Positions 1 through 9,701 of a stretch of 20,000 nucleotides of DNA are shown here, piece after piece (positions within the stretch are counted from its first letter, which is position 1; every line of letters begins with the position of its first letter). Under the pieces are notes generated by a model. That model was not told the origin of the DNA and ran no database searches. It worked only from the letters and a program-made list of their open reading frames with translations. The DNA comes from Fragilariopsis cylindrus CCMP1102. Taxonomy: Eukaryota > Bacillariophyta > Bacillariophyceae > Bacillariales > Bacillariaceae. Both the position numbers and the translations under genes were made by a program. Where the stretch lies: the NCBI GenBank assembly GCA_900095095.1, contig FMBT01000483.1, positions 1 to 20,000 of the forward strand. Reading direction: 5' to 3'.

Positions 1-880
1 ATGGGATCTTTTTATTACAATAATCGTCATAATGTGGTGAATGAAGAATGGGTCGGGAAAGGTTTATTTGTAATTGGTGGGAAACGGATATTAAATTTAT
101 TGCGATGCCCTGGAGTATCAAACAAAAATGGCAACATCGCTTGAATGAATTAGTGAGTGAATGGAGTGGTGTGGAAGTGGAAGAAACATCGATGTACGGA
201 ATGAGACAATACGAACAAGGTGCACGATTATTAAGTCACGTCGATCGTTTGACGACACATGCCGTTAGTTTAATTGTGAACATCGCACAAGACAATTTAG
301 CAAATCCATGGCCGGTCGAAATTTTTGATCATGCGGATCGATTGCATGAAGTGAATATGAAAGCTGGTGATATTGTGTACTATGAATCCGCAAAAAATCT
401 GCATAGTAGAAACCGTCCCACTTACCTGTAAGGAAGGTGGTTGTCATTTGTGAATTTGTTTACACATTATCGACCGAAGGCAGATGGTGATCGATGGTAT
501 ACCAATCTAGATGATATGCCCAATCGTCCTGCACCCCTCTTGAAGGGAGAAGTCGACTATGATCAAGATGAAACAATTTGTACCTTAGGTAATGACTATA
601 ATAAAGCGAAGGAGGAAAAATTGGTGTTGGTACCGTGGACTGTCAAGATCCGAAACTGGGATCAAATATATCTCCTACATTATTCAAGGCAACCTCTGAA
701 TATGATTTGTATCGTTGGTGGAAAGCAACCGCTGATCCAAATTTTATTGGATTTGGTCATTCACAAAAGTTACACAACGACGACGGTGTCGATATCGATG
801 CCGATGTGGATGTTGAGGATTCTTCAGGTACACCATCTACTGCTATCATAAACGATGATGCAAGTAGTGACGAGCTGTAA
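1..880 (+). CDS. Prolyl 4-hydroxylase-like 2OG/Fe(II) oxygenase, 5' truncated by window edge, frame-disrupted
   Basis: This is the catalytic C-terminal part of a prolyl 4-hydroxylase-like dioxygenase, which hydroxylates protein proline using 2-oxoglutarate, O2 and Fe(II), usually in the secretory pathway. Seen: an FICNWWETD motif at about 63-89, then YGMRQYEQGARLLSHVD with iron ligands His (237-239) and Asp (243-245). The distal iron ligand His is at 402-404 in LHSRNR, whose Arg residues can bind 2-oxoglutarate. VNLFTHYRP follows at about 450-476. After that come PTLFKATSEYDLYRWW and a C-terminus ending SDEL, an ER-retrieval-like tail. The frame changes near 58-60 (AAA), 417-419 (CCC), 447-449 (TTT) and 616-620 (A5), and frame 3 has a TAA at 429-431. 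Similarity continues across each break. The start lies left of the window. Family assignment is firm; whether the gene is functional is open. Confidence 0.72.
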
Positions 881-1353
881 GTATTTTTACATAAAAATAT
901 CATGACTGTTATATGAACTTTTCTTTTTGAACAATTAATTAATAATTTGGCGATACATGAAAATCTAATTCCACTCTTATGTATCGCATAAAATCTTAAA
1001 CTAAATTAAAGTATTCCTGGCTGGAGGTGGGTGAAAGACAAGCTAGTGAATGTGCGATTTTCTCAAAAAAGTAACACGATGGCGGCTTACCACGAATATT
1101 GGTACACGTCATGATGAGATGTAAATGAATATATACATCTTCACGACTCGAGAATAAACAATGAGTATACATAATGTGGTAGGATATGCATTAATAACCA
1201 CAAATGAATCCTTTTATAATATATATAAGTAGTAGTTTACTTAACTTGCTTTTTAAAATATGACTCTTGTTTCTATCTATATTATACTGTATTGATGAAT
1301 ATACCAAAAATCTTTCATTTTGTATTTCATCTATTCTCGTATTTTATTGACAT
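881..1353. other. Convergent intergenic region, no gene seen
   Basis: This AT-rich spacer lies between the 3' ends of the prolyl hydroxylase-like gene and the methyltransferase-like gene. It contains short A/T runs but no convincing open frame, RNA gene or repeat. It presumably holds the two 3' untranslated regions and polyadenylation sites. Confidence 0.6.
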
Positions 1354-2602
1354 TTATTTATTATTTTCACCGATTATGATTCTATTCATTGGAGTAATTT
1401 CAGAAGGTATAGTATTGAAATCCACATGATATCCTGCTTCTTGTAATTGAAAACATCGACGTATATCAGCACTCATTGATACACCTAATACACGTTTAAT
1501 CCCATACGGTACATCATAATCAGTTCCGGTATAACAACAGGGCATAACAGCTACACCAGATACTTTGTGGTTGTGGTTGTGTTGTTCTTCTGTTGTTCTT
1601 GCTGCTGGTGCACTGGGTCGTTGTTGTTGTTGTTTTTTTTTTTTTTTTTTTTTTTTTTGTTTGTTGTTTGTTGATTGTGTGCTTGCGCAGCAATACTCAA
1701 TCACACGATCGGTTAACATCCCACAAGCATGTGTAGATATAACGATCGACGATGAAGGATACGTGTTACTACCATCTACCTTTTTCGTTTGTTGTTGTTG
1801 TTGTTGCTTGTTGTTCTTTGAATGCATCTAACGTCGATTCAACGAATTGTATTGAATTACTATTTCCTACATCGGATGTTGATGTTGATAATGAATCGAT
1901 TTAGTAGTAGTAGTAGTAGTAGCAATCCAAGGACAAATTTCTGTAATACAATCCTTTACTATCTGATGACAGGGTGGTTCAATTTGATCTAGTAATACGA
2001 CACGGATTATTATTGTTTGTTTTTGTTTTTGTTTCTTATTATTATTATTTCCACGCCACGTGATGGTGGATTACAGGCAGCAAATAACATTCCTGTTAAG
2101 CCATGGCCCGAACACATATCATAGACAGTTATAATATTGTTATTACTATTATTATTATTAGTTGAAGAAGATGAAGAAGAAGAAGTAGAACTACCACCAG
2201 GACTACAACTTTGTAATAATCGTTTATAGGTTCTTAAATAAAATTCCATACTTTCAGCAACCTCTTTTGCATCCACTGGTGCATCCTTATATGCTAATTG
2301 TTCCAGTATCCGTTTTAATATTGTTTGTGTGGATGAATTTGGTGATAATATCTGTGGTGGTGGTACCGAAGTACTAGATGAAGTAGAATTATATGATTAT
2401 ATTATTATTATTAACCTTATTGTTATTGTTATTGTTGTATTTGTAATATCGACCGATCCGTTGTCTCGCATCAGAGGTACTATCCGAACGTGGTAAATTA
2501 ATGGTCCTTTAAATGATGGATGTTCTCATATGTGTTGGATGGTTTTGTTTTCGACCAAAAGAGAGTATGAGGACGACGATTTGTCGACGACGACGGACGA
2601 CG

Positions 2603-2641
<39 letters not shown>

Positions 2642-2955
2642 CACGACTGTGACGACTGTGATGTATTGAGATAATGATGATTTTCTTCTTCTTTATTTTT
2701 ATCATACTATTTGATATTGGATCCTTTCTATTAGGAAACCACCATCATTAGTTTCGATATATTATTATTATATATTATTATTATTATTATTACCGGTGCC
2801 ATACTGTTTGATGATTTTGTCGAAGACAATGCTAGTAGTACGATTTTGTTGTTATGCTGATGATGATATTTGTTCCGATCATCAATCAAAGAGAAAGAAT
2901 TGACCCCCGGTATCAAAACAGCCGCAATAATCGCAAAGCAATACAACAACTTCAT
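1354..2955 (-). CDS. Methyltransferase-like (Methyltransf_32 type) protein with signal-peptide pre-sequence, frame-disrupted
   Basis: Read on the minus strand, this resembles SAM-dependent methyltransferases of the Methyltransf_32 type; the substrate is unknown. Motif I is VYDMCSGHGLTGMLFAACNP (about 2130-2070). Then follow RVVLLDQIEPP and EICPWI (about 2010-1925), ISTHACGMLTDRVIEYC (about 1750-1695), and VAVMPCCYTG with PYGIKRVLGVSMSADI (about 1555-1470). It ends ITPMNRIIIGENNK and stop at 1354. The likely N-terminus is Met at 2955 with a hydrophobic leader ending VNSFSL, resembling a diatom plastid pre-sequence; joining it to the enzyme is inference. At least five frame changes occur, all in simple sequence. 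Two would be explained by one base in runs at 1900-1902 and 1781-1785. The last segment crosses a 26-T run encoding lysines. Either a decaying gene or a poorly resolved one. Confidence 0.6.
1633..1658. repeat. 26-bp poly-T homopolymer
   Basis: An uninterrupted run of 26 T lies between TTG triplet repeats. On the minus strand it falls inside the last segment of the methyltransferase-like gene and encodes a lysine tract. Length is likely to vary between alleles or assemblies. Confidence 0.95.
2603..2641. repeat. (CGA)n microsatellite
   Basis: A near-perfect CGA/GAC triplet array lies in the 5' half of the methyltransferase-like gene. On the minus strand one phase reads as polyserine, matching the serine tracts elsewhere in this window. 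It sits close to apparent frame changes. Confidence 0.85.
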
Positions 2956-3516
2956 TGTAACACAAACTTCGATATTTCCTGCTTGTTGCAAATTCAATGA
3001 ACAACAATGATTATTTGTGGCTGTAGTGTCGTACTGTATCGGCAGATTATTCTTGATAGATGATGGCTGATCGATGGATTTATTTGCAAAAGCGATAATG
3101 AAGTTTCTTGTTTTCTTGGTACTAGTAGGCAAAAATGAAGAATGGATTCATTCGTTCGAGGATGGCCCTGTTGACATATATGTGGCGCGCTCGTCTTGCC
3201 CTCGTCAGAGTTTCCATCAAAAAGCAATCAACCCAAGAATCAATATCCTTCTTGTTTGTTACTATCTTTCAATCGACATACAATCGACATCATACTACAA
3301 TCAAATTATCGAACAAAAAAAGCAAAGAGCAGCAACTAACGGCGTTGAAATATATCCTCCTTGTGTTGAGCTATTGAATTGAATTGAATTGAATTGTGCA
3401 AAAAGTAACGCTATTTTTTGAGCATGTTACTGGTCGTGGTGGTTGCTCTTCCAACATAACATAGAAAATAGAAAGAAAGTATATACCATACTGTAGTACT
3501 CCATACAATACAATAC
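2956..3516. promoter_or_regulatory. Divergent intergenic region between methyltransferase-like gene and PEX6
   Basis: About 560 bp separates the start of the minus-strand methyltransferase-like gene from the PEX6 start, so it should hold both promoters. Small open frames occur on both strands but none has coding character. The only clear structure is a TTGAA tandem repeat near 3373-3395. No promoter motif could be assigned with confidence. Confidence 0.45.
3373..3395. repeat. TTGAA pentanucleotide tandem repeat
   Basis: Four and a half copies of a 5-bp unit (TTGAA) lie about 120 bp upstream of the PEX6 start codon. Confidence 0.85.
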
Positions 3517-6500
3517 ATGTTGCGAATAAGTGACTTTTGTCGAAGTCCACTTTCTTCTCATCTTCCGAAGGTTCATCGTCGTCGTCAACGTCGCTGTCGC
3601 CGTGACGAATGTCACAACGACAACGACAACAACAAAAATTATGATGATGATGATGATGATGATGATGATAGCAATGAATCATCGTCATCTTCCCTCGATT
3701 TCTCTGATACAGAAGAAGTAGAAGAAGAAGAAGATGCAGTATTTGTTCCTGTGACGGTTCAAGTGTTGCCATCATCATCATCATCATCATCATCATCGTC
3801 ACCCGTACGATATCAACATGAATCGTCTATCGTTAGAGTCCCGTTAGAGGTATTAAAAGGTCTTTCACTACGAGATGGAGACTATGCCTTCATTGAAATA
3901 GAAGAAGAAGAAGAAGAAGAAGAAGAGGAAATTGATGCCAATGTTGCTGTAATTCAAACTCGAAGACAAAGACAAAAACGACGACGACAACGACGAAAAC
4001 GAAAGAAAAATGTAATTGTACGATTAGAATTGATGGACGAAAAAGAAGAAAATGAAATGACAGAAAAGTGCAAAAATTGTAATACTATTAGTAATGATTG
4101 TAAGATTTGTTGTGCCGTCCCACCTATTGTTTTAACGAATTTAGGTCTTTCACCTCAGGTGTATTGGAATAACAACGGCAACGAAAAAGGTAATGATAAT
4201 AATAATAATAATAACAATAGTAATAGTAGTAATAATACAACAGCGTCCTTTCGGCTACGAGCTATCTATGATGATGATGATGATGATGGCGACGACGGCG
4301 ATATTGTACGTTCATCAACAAGTATTGGACAAGAGTCTTTCTCAACTGCGAGTACAAGAGATATTATTACTACACGGAAAAATAGAAAAAGAATTGCGTC
4401 ACATGTCTTGTTACGACCACTCGGACGATCAGTTAGATGGCCTTGTTTTTCATTATTACGCCACCAGAGGACGACGACGAGTATAGATCCAAATAGTAGT
4501 ACTAGCAACAAAAAATCCAATAGTATTAAACATATGGAAGATGATAATGATAAGGATGGAACTATTGATGAATCTAGTATTATTCCTGATACAGAAAATA
4601 ATGGCAACAAAAATAATGTGAACAAGGAAAAACAATTATTTCCTCACAGTAATGATGACCACAGCAACAAAAATGACACTAGCAGTGGTAGCAATGAAGA
4701 CAATGTTGATATCGACGATGGTGATGATACTTGGATATTTCCGTCTCGTTCAGGTATACTATTACAAGAATCTATGTTATGCGAAGTTCGATACTACGAT
4801 AATGAGAACAACAACAATTCTGTTGATGACAATAATAAAAAGAAGAAGAAGAAGAAGACTAAAGTGTGTTACTACGAAGTTTTAAATATACGATCAAAAG
4901 AAGATGATGGTAACGATGTATCACAAAAAATAGAAAAGAAGGACAAGGATAATGATGAGATCATTGATGCCGAATCCGATGCTAACGATAACGATAACGA
5001 TAATGGTAACGATAACGATGAAGTTGACGTGTTCTACGTAACATCATCTTGTACACAATTTGAGTTCGATTCCGAATCTATATCATCTTTATCATTTGTT
5101 CGAAGATTGCCACCACCACCACCACCCCCATCTTCGTCGTCGTCGTCGTCGTCGTCGTCTCTAACAATAAAGACGCCACCGTTGTCGTCGTTGTCGTCGT
5201 CGTCGTCTCAATGCAGCAACAAAAATGATAGTGAAGCTAAAACCGATACGCAGAATTGTCAGCAACAGCAACAGCAACAACAGAATCAATTAAACCAAAC
5301 GAAGGGTGAATTACCCGTAACACCTCGGAGACTGTTTTCATTACCACAAGTTTCTGACAACAATGACGACGATGATATCAACGTTTGGGACAGCTCAGTT
5401 ACTAATGATGATGATGATGATGATGATAATGTCCCTCATCCTAATTGGAAACGAGTTGCTGAGGCATTGATTCATGCACCTCATACAGCATCAACATCAG
5501 CAGAAAGCTCCAATAATCATTCGAGTTCTTCTCCAAGTATTACATCGGCCACCCAAATACTTCACGTGATCGGTACGGATCGTGATCATCATTTACGAAC
5601 ATGTGTTGAAACAGCGGCACATCGTATAGGGATGAGATGCATTTCTATTCGTGGATTGGCCGCATTCGGGTACGAGTACCGACGAAGCAATGATGATGGT
5701 ACCAATACCATCAATCCTAAAGTAACCGTAGGATCAACTATGATCGAGCAACAACTTGCTGGAATCGATTGTGCATTAGAATATGTCCGTCAACATCGGA
5801 TGGAACCTTGTGTATTACATTTTTACGATATAGATGATGAATTGAATTCATGTGTTGCCGTCGGAGATGATGCACTTCGATGTCAAATAGAAGATCGATT
5901 TTGGACGAAATGGATTGATATATTGATACCGACACCATCATCGACGAAAGAGTCGGGGATGGAACTACAAAGAAACCACCAGCCATCGGAACAGCGCTTT
6001 GATGAGGATAATCGATCATTAGACTATCGATACACACCACGGATTCTCATTGTGATTTCAACTACGAAACCATTAAAAAAGGGACCATGGCTAGAAAGAT
6101 TGATATTCCCGTCGATTTCGTTATCTTCTCCGGACAATAGGTATATTCAATACCTTTGGAATCGAGAGTACCAGCGAGATGATGACATCGTAAACGCGAA
6201 AGACGATAAAAATTTTGCTGCTTCATCTATTACTGCTAACGCCACAGTGCAAATCAACAAGGAAATGATGACACTGCTACGTGGACGTCCAGCTGAGGAG
6301 ATTGTTCAGCTACGGCAAAAAATGTTAGCAGTATTAGATAACAGACGAGGGAGTGGTGATGGTGGTGGCGATTCTACTATAAAACAAGATGATATTGATG
6401 ACAATGAATCACAAGTTCAGGATACGCAGGCGCATCATCAGCTCGAGGAACTTTGTCATGAACTTGATGCTAGTCGGCGGAAATCATCCTCTGATGTTTC

Positions 6501-7524
6501 TAATATCTCCAATGTTTCTTGGGAGGATGTTGGAGGATTGGATCATGTTCGAGCAGAGATTATGGATGCAATTGAACTGCCATTAAAGTATCCACAATTA
6601 TTTCCACCAAATGGCGGCCGGTCAGGTATACTATTGTTTGGTCCACCTGGTGTTGGTAAGACATTAGTCGCTAAGGCTGTTGCGACTGAATGTGGACTAC
6701 CATTCATGTCCGTTAAGGGACCAGAATTACTCGGAAGTTACGTCGGAGAAAGCGAATCGAATATTCGTAACGTCTTCGAATCGGCACGACGTGCCGCATC
6801 GACGAATCTACCTATTGCTGCTTCCATTTTATTCTTTGATGAGATGGATAGCTTAGCACCCCGACGAGATGGAGGAGGAATGAACAATGGTGGTGGTGTT
6901 ATGGAACGAGTGGTTGCATCTCTCCTCGCTGAATTGGATGGTACTAACAACAATAATTCCAGTGGCGACAAACAAAAACCACAAGGACGAGTATTTGTAT
7001 TAGGAGCAACCAATCGTCCTGATTTGTTAGATCCATCATTGTTACGACCGGGACGATTAGATCGATTGGTATACTTAGGTATTCCTACAGATCATAAAGA
7101 ACGAACTCGTATTCTTGCATCACAACTTCGAAAGATGAAGATAGAATACGACGATGATAATGGTAATGGTAATGGTGATGATAATACATCTGCTGCTGAA
7201 AAAATGGCTAGTTTGATTGTTAAGAAATTACCACCAAGATTATCAGGTGCAGATATGTCAAAATTATCTAGTAATGCTATGCTACATGCCCTCCGTCGGT
7301 TGTGCCATCAAGCAGAACAGGAACGGCAGCAACAACAAGAACAACAACAATCTTCGGGAATTATTATTACAGTAGATGAAATACTAAAAAACTGGGATGA
7401 AAAGAAATGTACACCTGTTATAACATACGAAGATTTGGTAGAAGCATCTAAGAATATATCACCAAGTGTATCAGAAGAAGAAATGGAACGATATAAACGT
7501 TTACGGATAGAACACAGCACTTAA
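3517..7524 (+). CDS. PEX6: PEX6-type peroxisomal AAA+ ATPase
   Basis: A 1335-residue type II AAA+ protein. PEX6 with PEX1 forms the hetero-hexamer that extracts the ubiquitinated PEX5 receptor from the peroxisomal membrane. The active D2 domain begins VSWEDVGGLDH near residue 1001. It has Walker A GPPGVGKT (about 1042-1049), Walker B ILFFDE (Asp1108, Glu1109), GATNRPD (about 1163-1169) and RPGRLDR with Arg1177 and Arg1180. The C-terminus (YEDLVEASKNISPSVSEEEM) fits PEX6. The preceding D1 domain is degenerate: where a P-loop is expected (about 681-690) there is ILHVIGTDRD, and the Walker B position reads HFYDIDDE. The N-terminal half carries long D, S, E, N and Q tracts from triplet repeats, so it exceeds the usual roughly 1000 residues. 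CDC48 and NVL are excluded by the inactive D1. The first Met is used; the true start could be internal. Confidence 0.87.
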   Translation: MLRISDFCRSPLSSHLPKVHRRRQRRCRRDECHNDNDNNKNYDDDDDDDDDSNESSSSSLDFSDTEEVEEEEDAVFVPVTVQVLPSSSSSSSSSSPVRYQHESSIVRVPLEVLKGLSLRDGDYAFIEIEEEEEEEEEEIDANVAVIQTRRQRQKRRRQRRKRKKNVIVRLELMDEKEENEMTEKCKNCNTISNDCKICCAVPPIVLTNLGLSPQVYWNNNGNEKGNDNNNNNNNSNSSNNTTASFRLRAIYDDDDDDGDDGDIVRSSTSIGQESFSTASTRDIITTRKNRKRIASHVLLRPLGRSVRWPCFSLLRHQRTTTSIDPNSSTSNKKSNSIKHMEDDNDKDGTIDESSIIPDTENNGNKNNVNKEKQLFPHSNDDHSNKNDTSSGSNEDNVDIDDGDDTWIFPSRSGILLQESMLCEVRYYDNENNNNSVDDNNKKKKKKKTKVCYYEVLNIRSKEDDGNDVSQKIEKKDKDNDEIIDAESDANDNDNDNGNDNDEVDVFYVTSSCTQFEFDSESISSLSFVRRLPPPPPPPSSSSSSSSSSLTIKTPPLSSLSSSSSQCSNKNDSEAKTDTQNCQQQQQQQQNQLNQTKGELPVTPRRLFSLPQVSDNNDDDDINVWDSSVTNDDDDDDDNVPHPNWKRVAEALIHAPHTASTSAESSNNHSSSSPSITSATQILHVIGTDRDHHLRTCVETAAHRIGMRCISIRGLAAFGYEYRRSNDDGTNTINPKVTVGSTMIEQQLAGIDCALEYVRQHRMEPCVLHFYDIDDELNSCVAVGDDALRCQIEDRFWTKWIDILIPTPSSTKESGMELQRNHQPSEQRFDEDNRSLDYRYTPRILIVISTTKPLKKGPWLERLIFPSISLSSPDNRYIQYLWNREYQRDDDIVNAKDDKNFAASSITANATVQINKEMMTLLRGRPAEEIVQLRQKMLAVLDNRRGSGDGGGDSTIKQDDIDDNESQVQDTQAHHQLEELCHELDASRRKSSSDVSNISNVSWEDVGGLDHVRAEIMDAIELPLKYPQLFPPNGGRSGILLFGPPGVGKTLVAKAVATECGLPFMSVKGPELLGSYVGESESNIRNVFESARRAASTNLPIAASILFFDEMDSLAPRRDGGGMNNGGGVMERVVASLLAELDGTNNNNSSGDKQKPQGRVFVLGATNRPDLLDPSLLRPGRLDRLVYLGIPTDHKERTRILASQLRKMKIEYDDDNGNGNGDDNTSAAEKMASLIVKKLPPRLSGADMSKLSSNAMLHALRRLCHQAEQERQQQQEQQQSSGIIITVDEILKNWDEKKCTPVITYEDLVEASKNISPSVSEEEMERYKRLRIEHST

Positions 7525-7764
7525 AGTACTACTTATTATTAGTAAGAAAATCATGAATGCTAGCTAGCTAACTAACTAATCTTATCATTTGAAGTATTTA
7601 TACGTATTATATGTATTTATTTATGAATTTGTATGATTTACTTAATTTTAATGCTGTTCCCCTACCTTATCGTAACCAATAGCTAAATTTATAGAATATT
7701 TCTCTTTACTGACCCTACCTCTACTCCTATATTTTTTTTATCATTATTGCATTACTTTTTATAT
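7525..7764. other. Convergent intergenic region
   Basis: An AT-rich spacer between the PEX6 stop and the 3' end of the minus-strand gene. It contains short CTAG/CTAA tandem motifs near 7557-7580 and nothing that looks coding. Presumably it holds the two 3' untranslated regions. Confidence 0.55.
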
Positions 7765-8971
7765 TTATAAAAATTGCATACCCAAGTGATTGCCGTAATC
7801 GCTGTTTTCTTTCTTTACTGTCCTTTCCAACATGCGGCTGTACCAGCCAGCATAATTGTTGTTACCGTTATGAAGGAGTGTTGTTGCAGATGTTTCATCT
7901 ATATTAGTACGTCGGCGTTTTGCAATAGGTTGTTCAAATGGACAATCAACAACAATATGATCAACATTTTTCTATTTCTTCTTCATTCTCATGCGTTATA
8001 CTGTCAGTCATACTTGTATTACCTGATACCGTTCTTCCCCAGCAGCTATCAAAAGCAGCTGAACCATTGATATCCCCACCACTGTTGTTACCATGATCGT
8101 TTTGACGTTTATTATTAGTAGCAGTAGTTACATCGAAACCATTATCTGGACGTTCTAATATAACCTCTGTTGGCCAATCATTTAAAAAATCACCTGTTGT
8201 ATAGGAAAATTCTGTTGGTTTACCAATCGGTAATGTCTTCAATTCTACCATGAGAGTAAAATTTGTTAAATTAGCTTTGACGGGTGCCACTGCATCTTTT
8301 GCAAAGGAATACGCTATTGCGTCACCACCAAACACCCGCCATCACATGTCTCTGTCCTCTTCTGGAATTTCTATTCCCTGTACCACCTATTATACCTTCT
8401 GTTAATATTGCATATGCCTCAGTAGCACAGACCCCATCGGAATTGTTATTCCAGGTATTTACAAATGGATTATTATGTTGTGGTGCTTTTGCTGTGATAA
8501 TAGTGGTACGGAGGCAACGTACCCAAATAAACAACCAAATGATAGAAAACCATAGGAACTACCCTGTGGATTATGATGTGGATACGAAGGTAACATTAAT
8601 GTCTTCACACCAACATTATCTGATGATGATGATGATGATGATGACGATGATGATTTTGCGTTTGATGGACTATCTTTAAAGCCTGAATTATTCTGAAATG
8701 CTTTCGCGGAATGAAAAGCGGCTTCTTCTGCCTCACGTTGAGTATGAAATAAACGTAATAAATCCACTGGATTATATTGTTTGGGTCCGGAATGCCAACA
8801 TCGTTGAACCACATACATCAGTTTTTTGTATTGTACCTCCGTTGGCATCCTATTTTGTGGCTGTTGTTGTTGCCCCCATACCGATGCCGATGATGATGCT
8901 ATTACTGGAAAAACAGCAGCAGGACGAAGCCCTGTGGTTGAATCTGGGGGGAAATGAGAAGCGATATCCAT
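7765..8971 (-). CDS. Conserved-looking protein of unknown function, frame-disrupted
   Basis: I do not recognise this family. Four minus-strand segments in changing frames read as one protein of about 400 residues. Segment 1 (from Met at 8971) contains QYKKLMYVVQRCWHSG, YNPVDLLRLFHTQREAEEAAF and a serine tract. It ends in a hydrophobic GFLSFGCLFGYVASVPLL stretch. Segment 2 (to about 8330) contains NPFVNTWNNN, GVCATEAYAILTEGI and RGQRHVMAGV. Segment 3 (to 7961) contains GGDAIAYSFAKDAVAPVKA, LPIGKPTEFSYTTGDFL and WPTEVILERP. Segment 4 contains DHIVVDCPFEQPIAKRRR and AGWYSRMLERTVKKENSDYG and stops at 7765. The junction of segments 3 and 4 is an A5 run (7967-7971, minus strand) where one more A would join them. 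The start is uncertain: an open frame without ATG extends to 9234. Confidence 0.55.
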
Positions 8972-9234
8972 ATTTGGTCGTTGCTTGTATTCGTTCGGTG
9001 TCGTTTATTCGCCGTTGTCGTTTGTCGTATATCGTTGCTGCTGCTGCTGCTACTGTTGTTGTTGTAGTTGTTGTATAATACTACTGCTTGTTTCTCAGAA
9101 CATGGACGTCGTGTGAGTACTAGTATATGGTGTACATCGAATACAAGTAAGTGCGGTTTTCTTGTTGTGAAAGTGAGACTATCCTTTTGGTAATAATAAT
9201 CAATTGCGATATTGAGAATACTGTATCTTTCTTT
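8902..9234 (-). other. Open minus-strand frame without ATG, possible N-terminal part of the unknown gene
   Basis: A 110-codon frame without stops precedes and partly overlaps the first segment of the unknown gene in another frame. It reads IAIDYYYQKDSLTFTTRKPH, then LLVFDVHHILVLTRRPCSEK, followed by asparagine and serine tracts like those in genuine proteins here. It has no ATG, so it would need an upstream exon or a frame change. It could also be chance. Confidence 0.3.
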
Positions 9235-9701
9235 TTAACGTGAAATATCATACTACTAGTACGATTTTAAAGTTTTAAAATCGCTACCTGTGGTTCGCTC
9301 ACAGTAACGGATAACTTGTACGGAATACGCGAAAAACAAGAAAGGGCAGTGGATGGCGAGGAAAAATAGGTCTAAAATAAAAAGAGCTCGCCCAGCACTC
9401 TTCTTTTCTTCAAAACTTTTTCAATCGAATTGACTAGACTCGACTCAATCGACTAGCTAGGTTGAAGTCCTGACCAGATCCAATGGTAGTATGATTTACA
9501 TACACGCGGAACGCAAAAATAATATTACTAGTAGTAACTTAGTACATCGCACATCAAAGAATTGTTTATATGAATTCACGTCGAAAACAACAACAATAAC
9601 ATCAAACTCGATATTTATTTTTTGCTTTAGTTAGTAATAGACACTTCTTCTTTACGGTCCTCAGCGATTACATATCATAAGGAATATAATAAAGCATCAA
9701 A
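9235..9701. promoter_or_regulatory. Divergent upstream region of hemE and the unknown gene
   Basis: About 470 bp with no credible coding frame. The last 100 bp before hemE is AT-rich with AAC and ATA triplets, as before other genes here. It presumably contains the hemE promoter and 5' leader; I could not pick out a specific motif. Confidence 0.4.

Noticed and set aside
401..470. An intron to explain the stop in the hydroxylase gene
   Set aside because: The expected residues continue through the break without any missing or extra segment, leaving no room for an intron; single-base shifts fit better.
3074..3382. 102-codon plus-strand frame and overlapping minus-strand frames before PEX6
   Set aside because: Mutually overlapping, no coding character, and located in a divergent promoter region.
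8698..9078. 126-codon plus-strand frame
   Set aside because: Antisense shadow of the minus-strand unknown gene, whose segments show clearer protein character.
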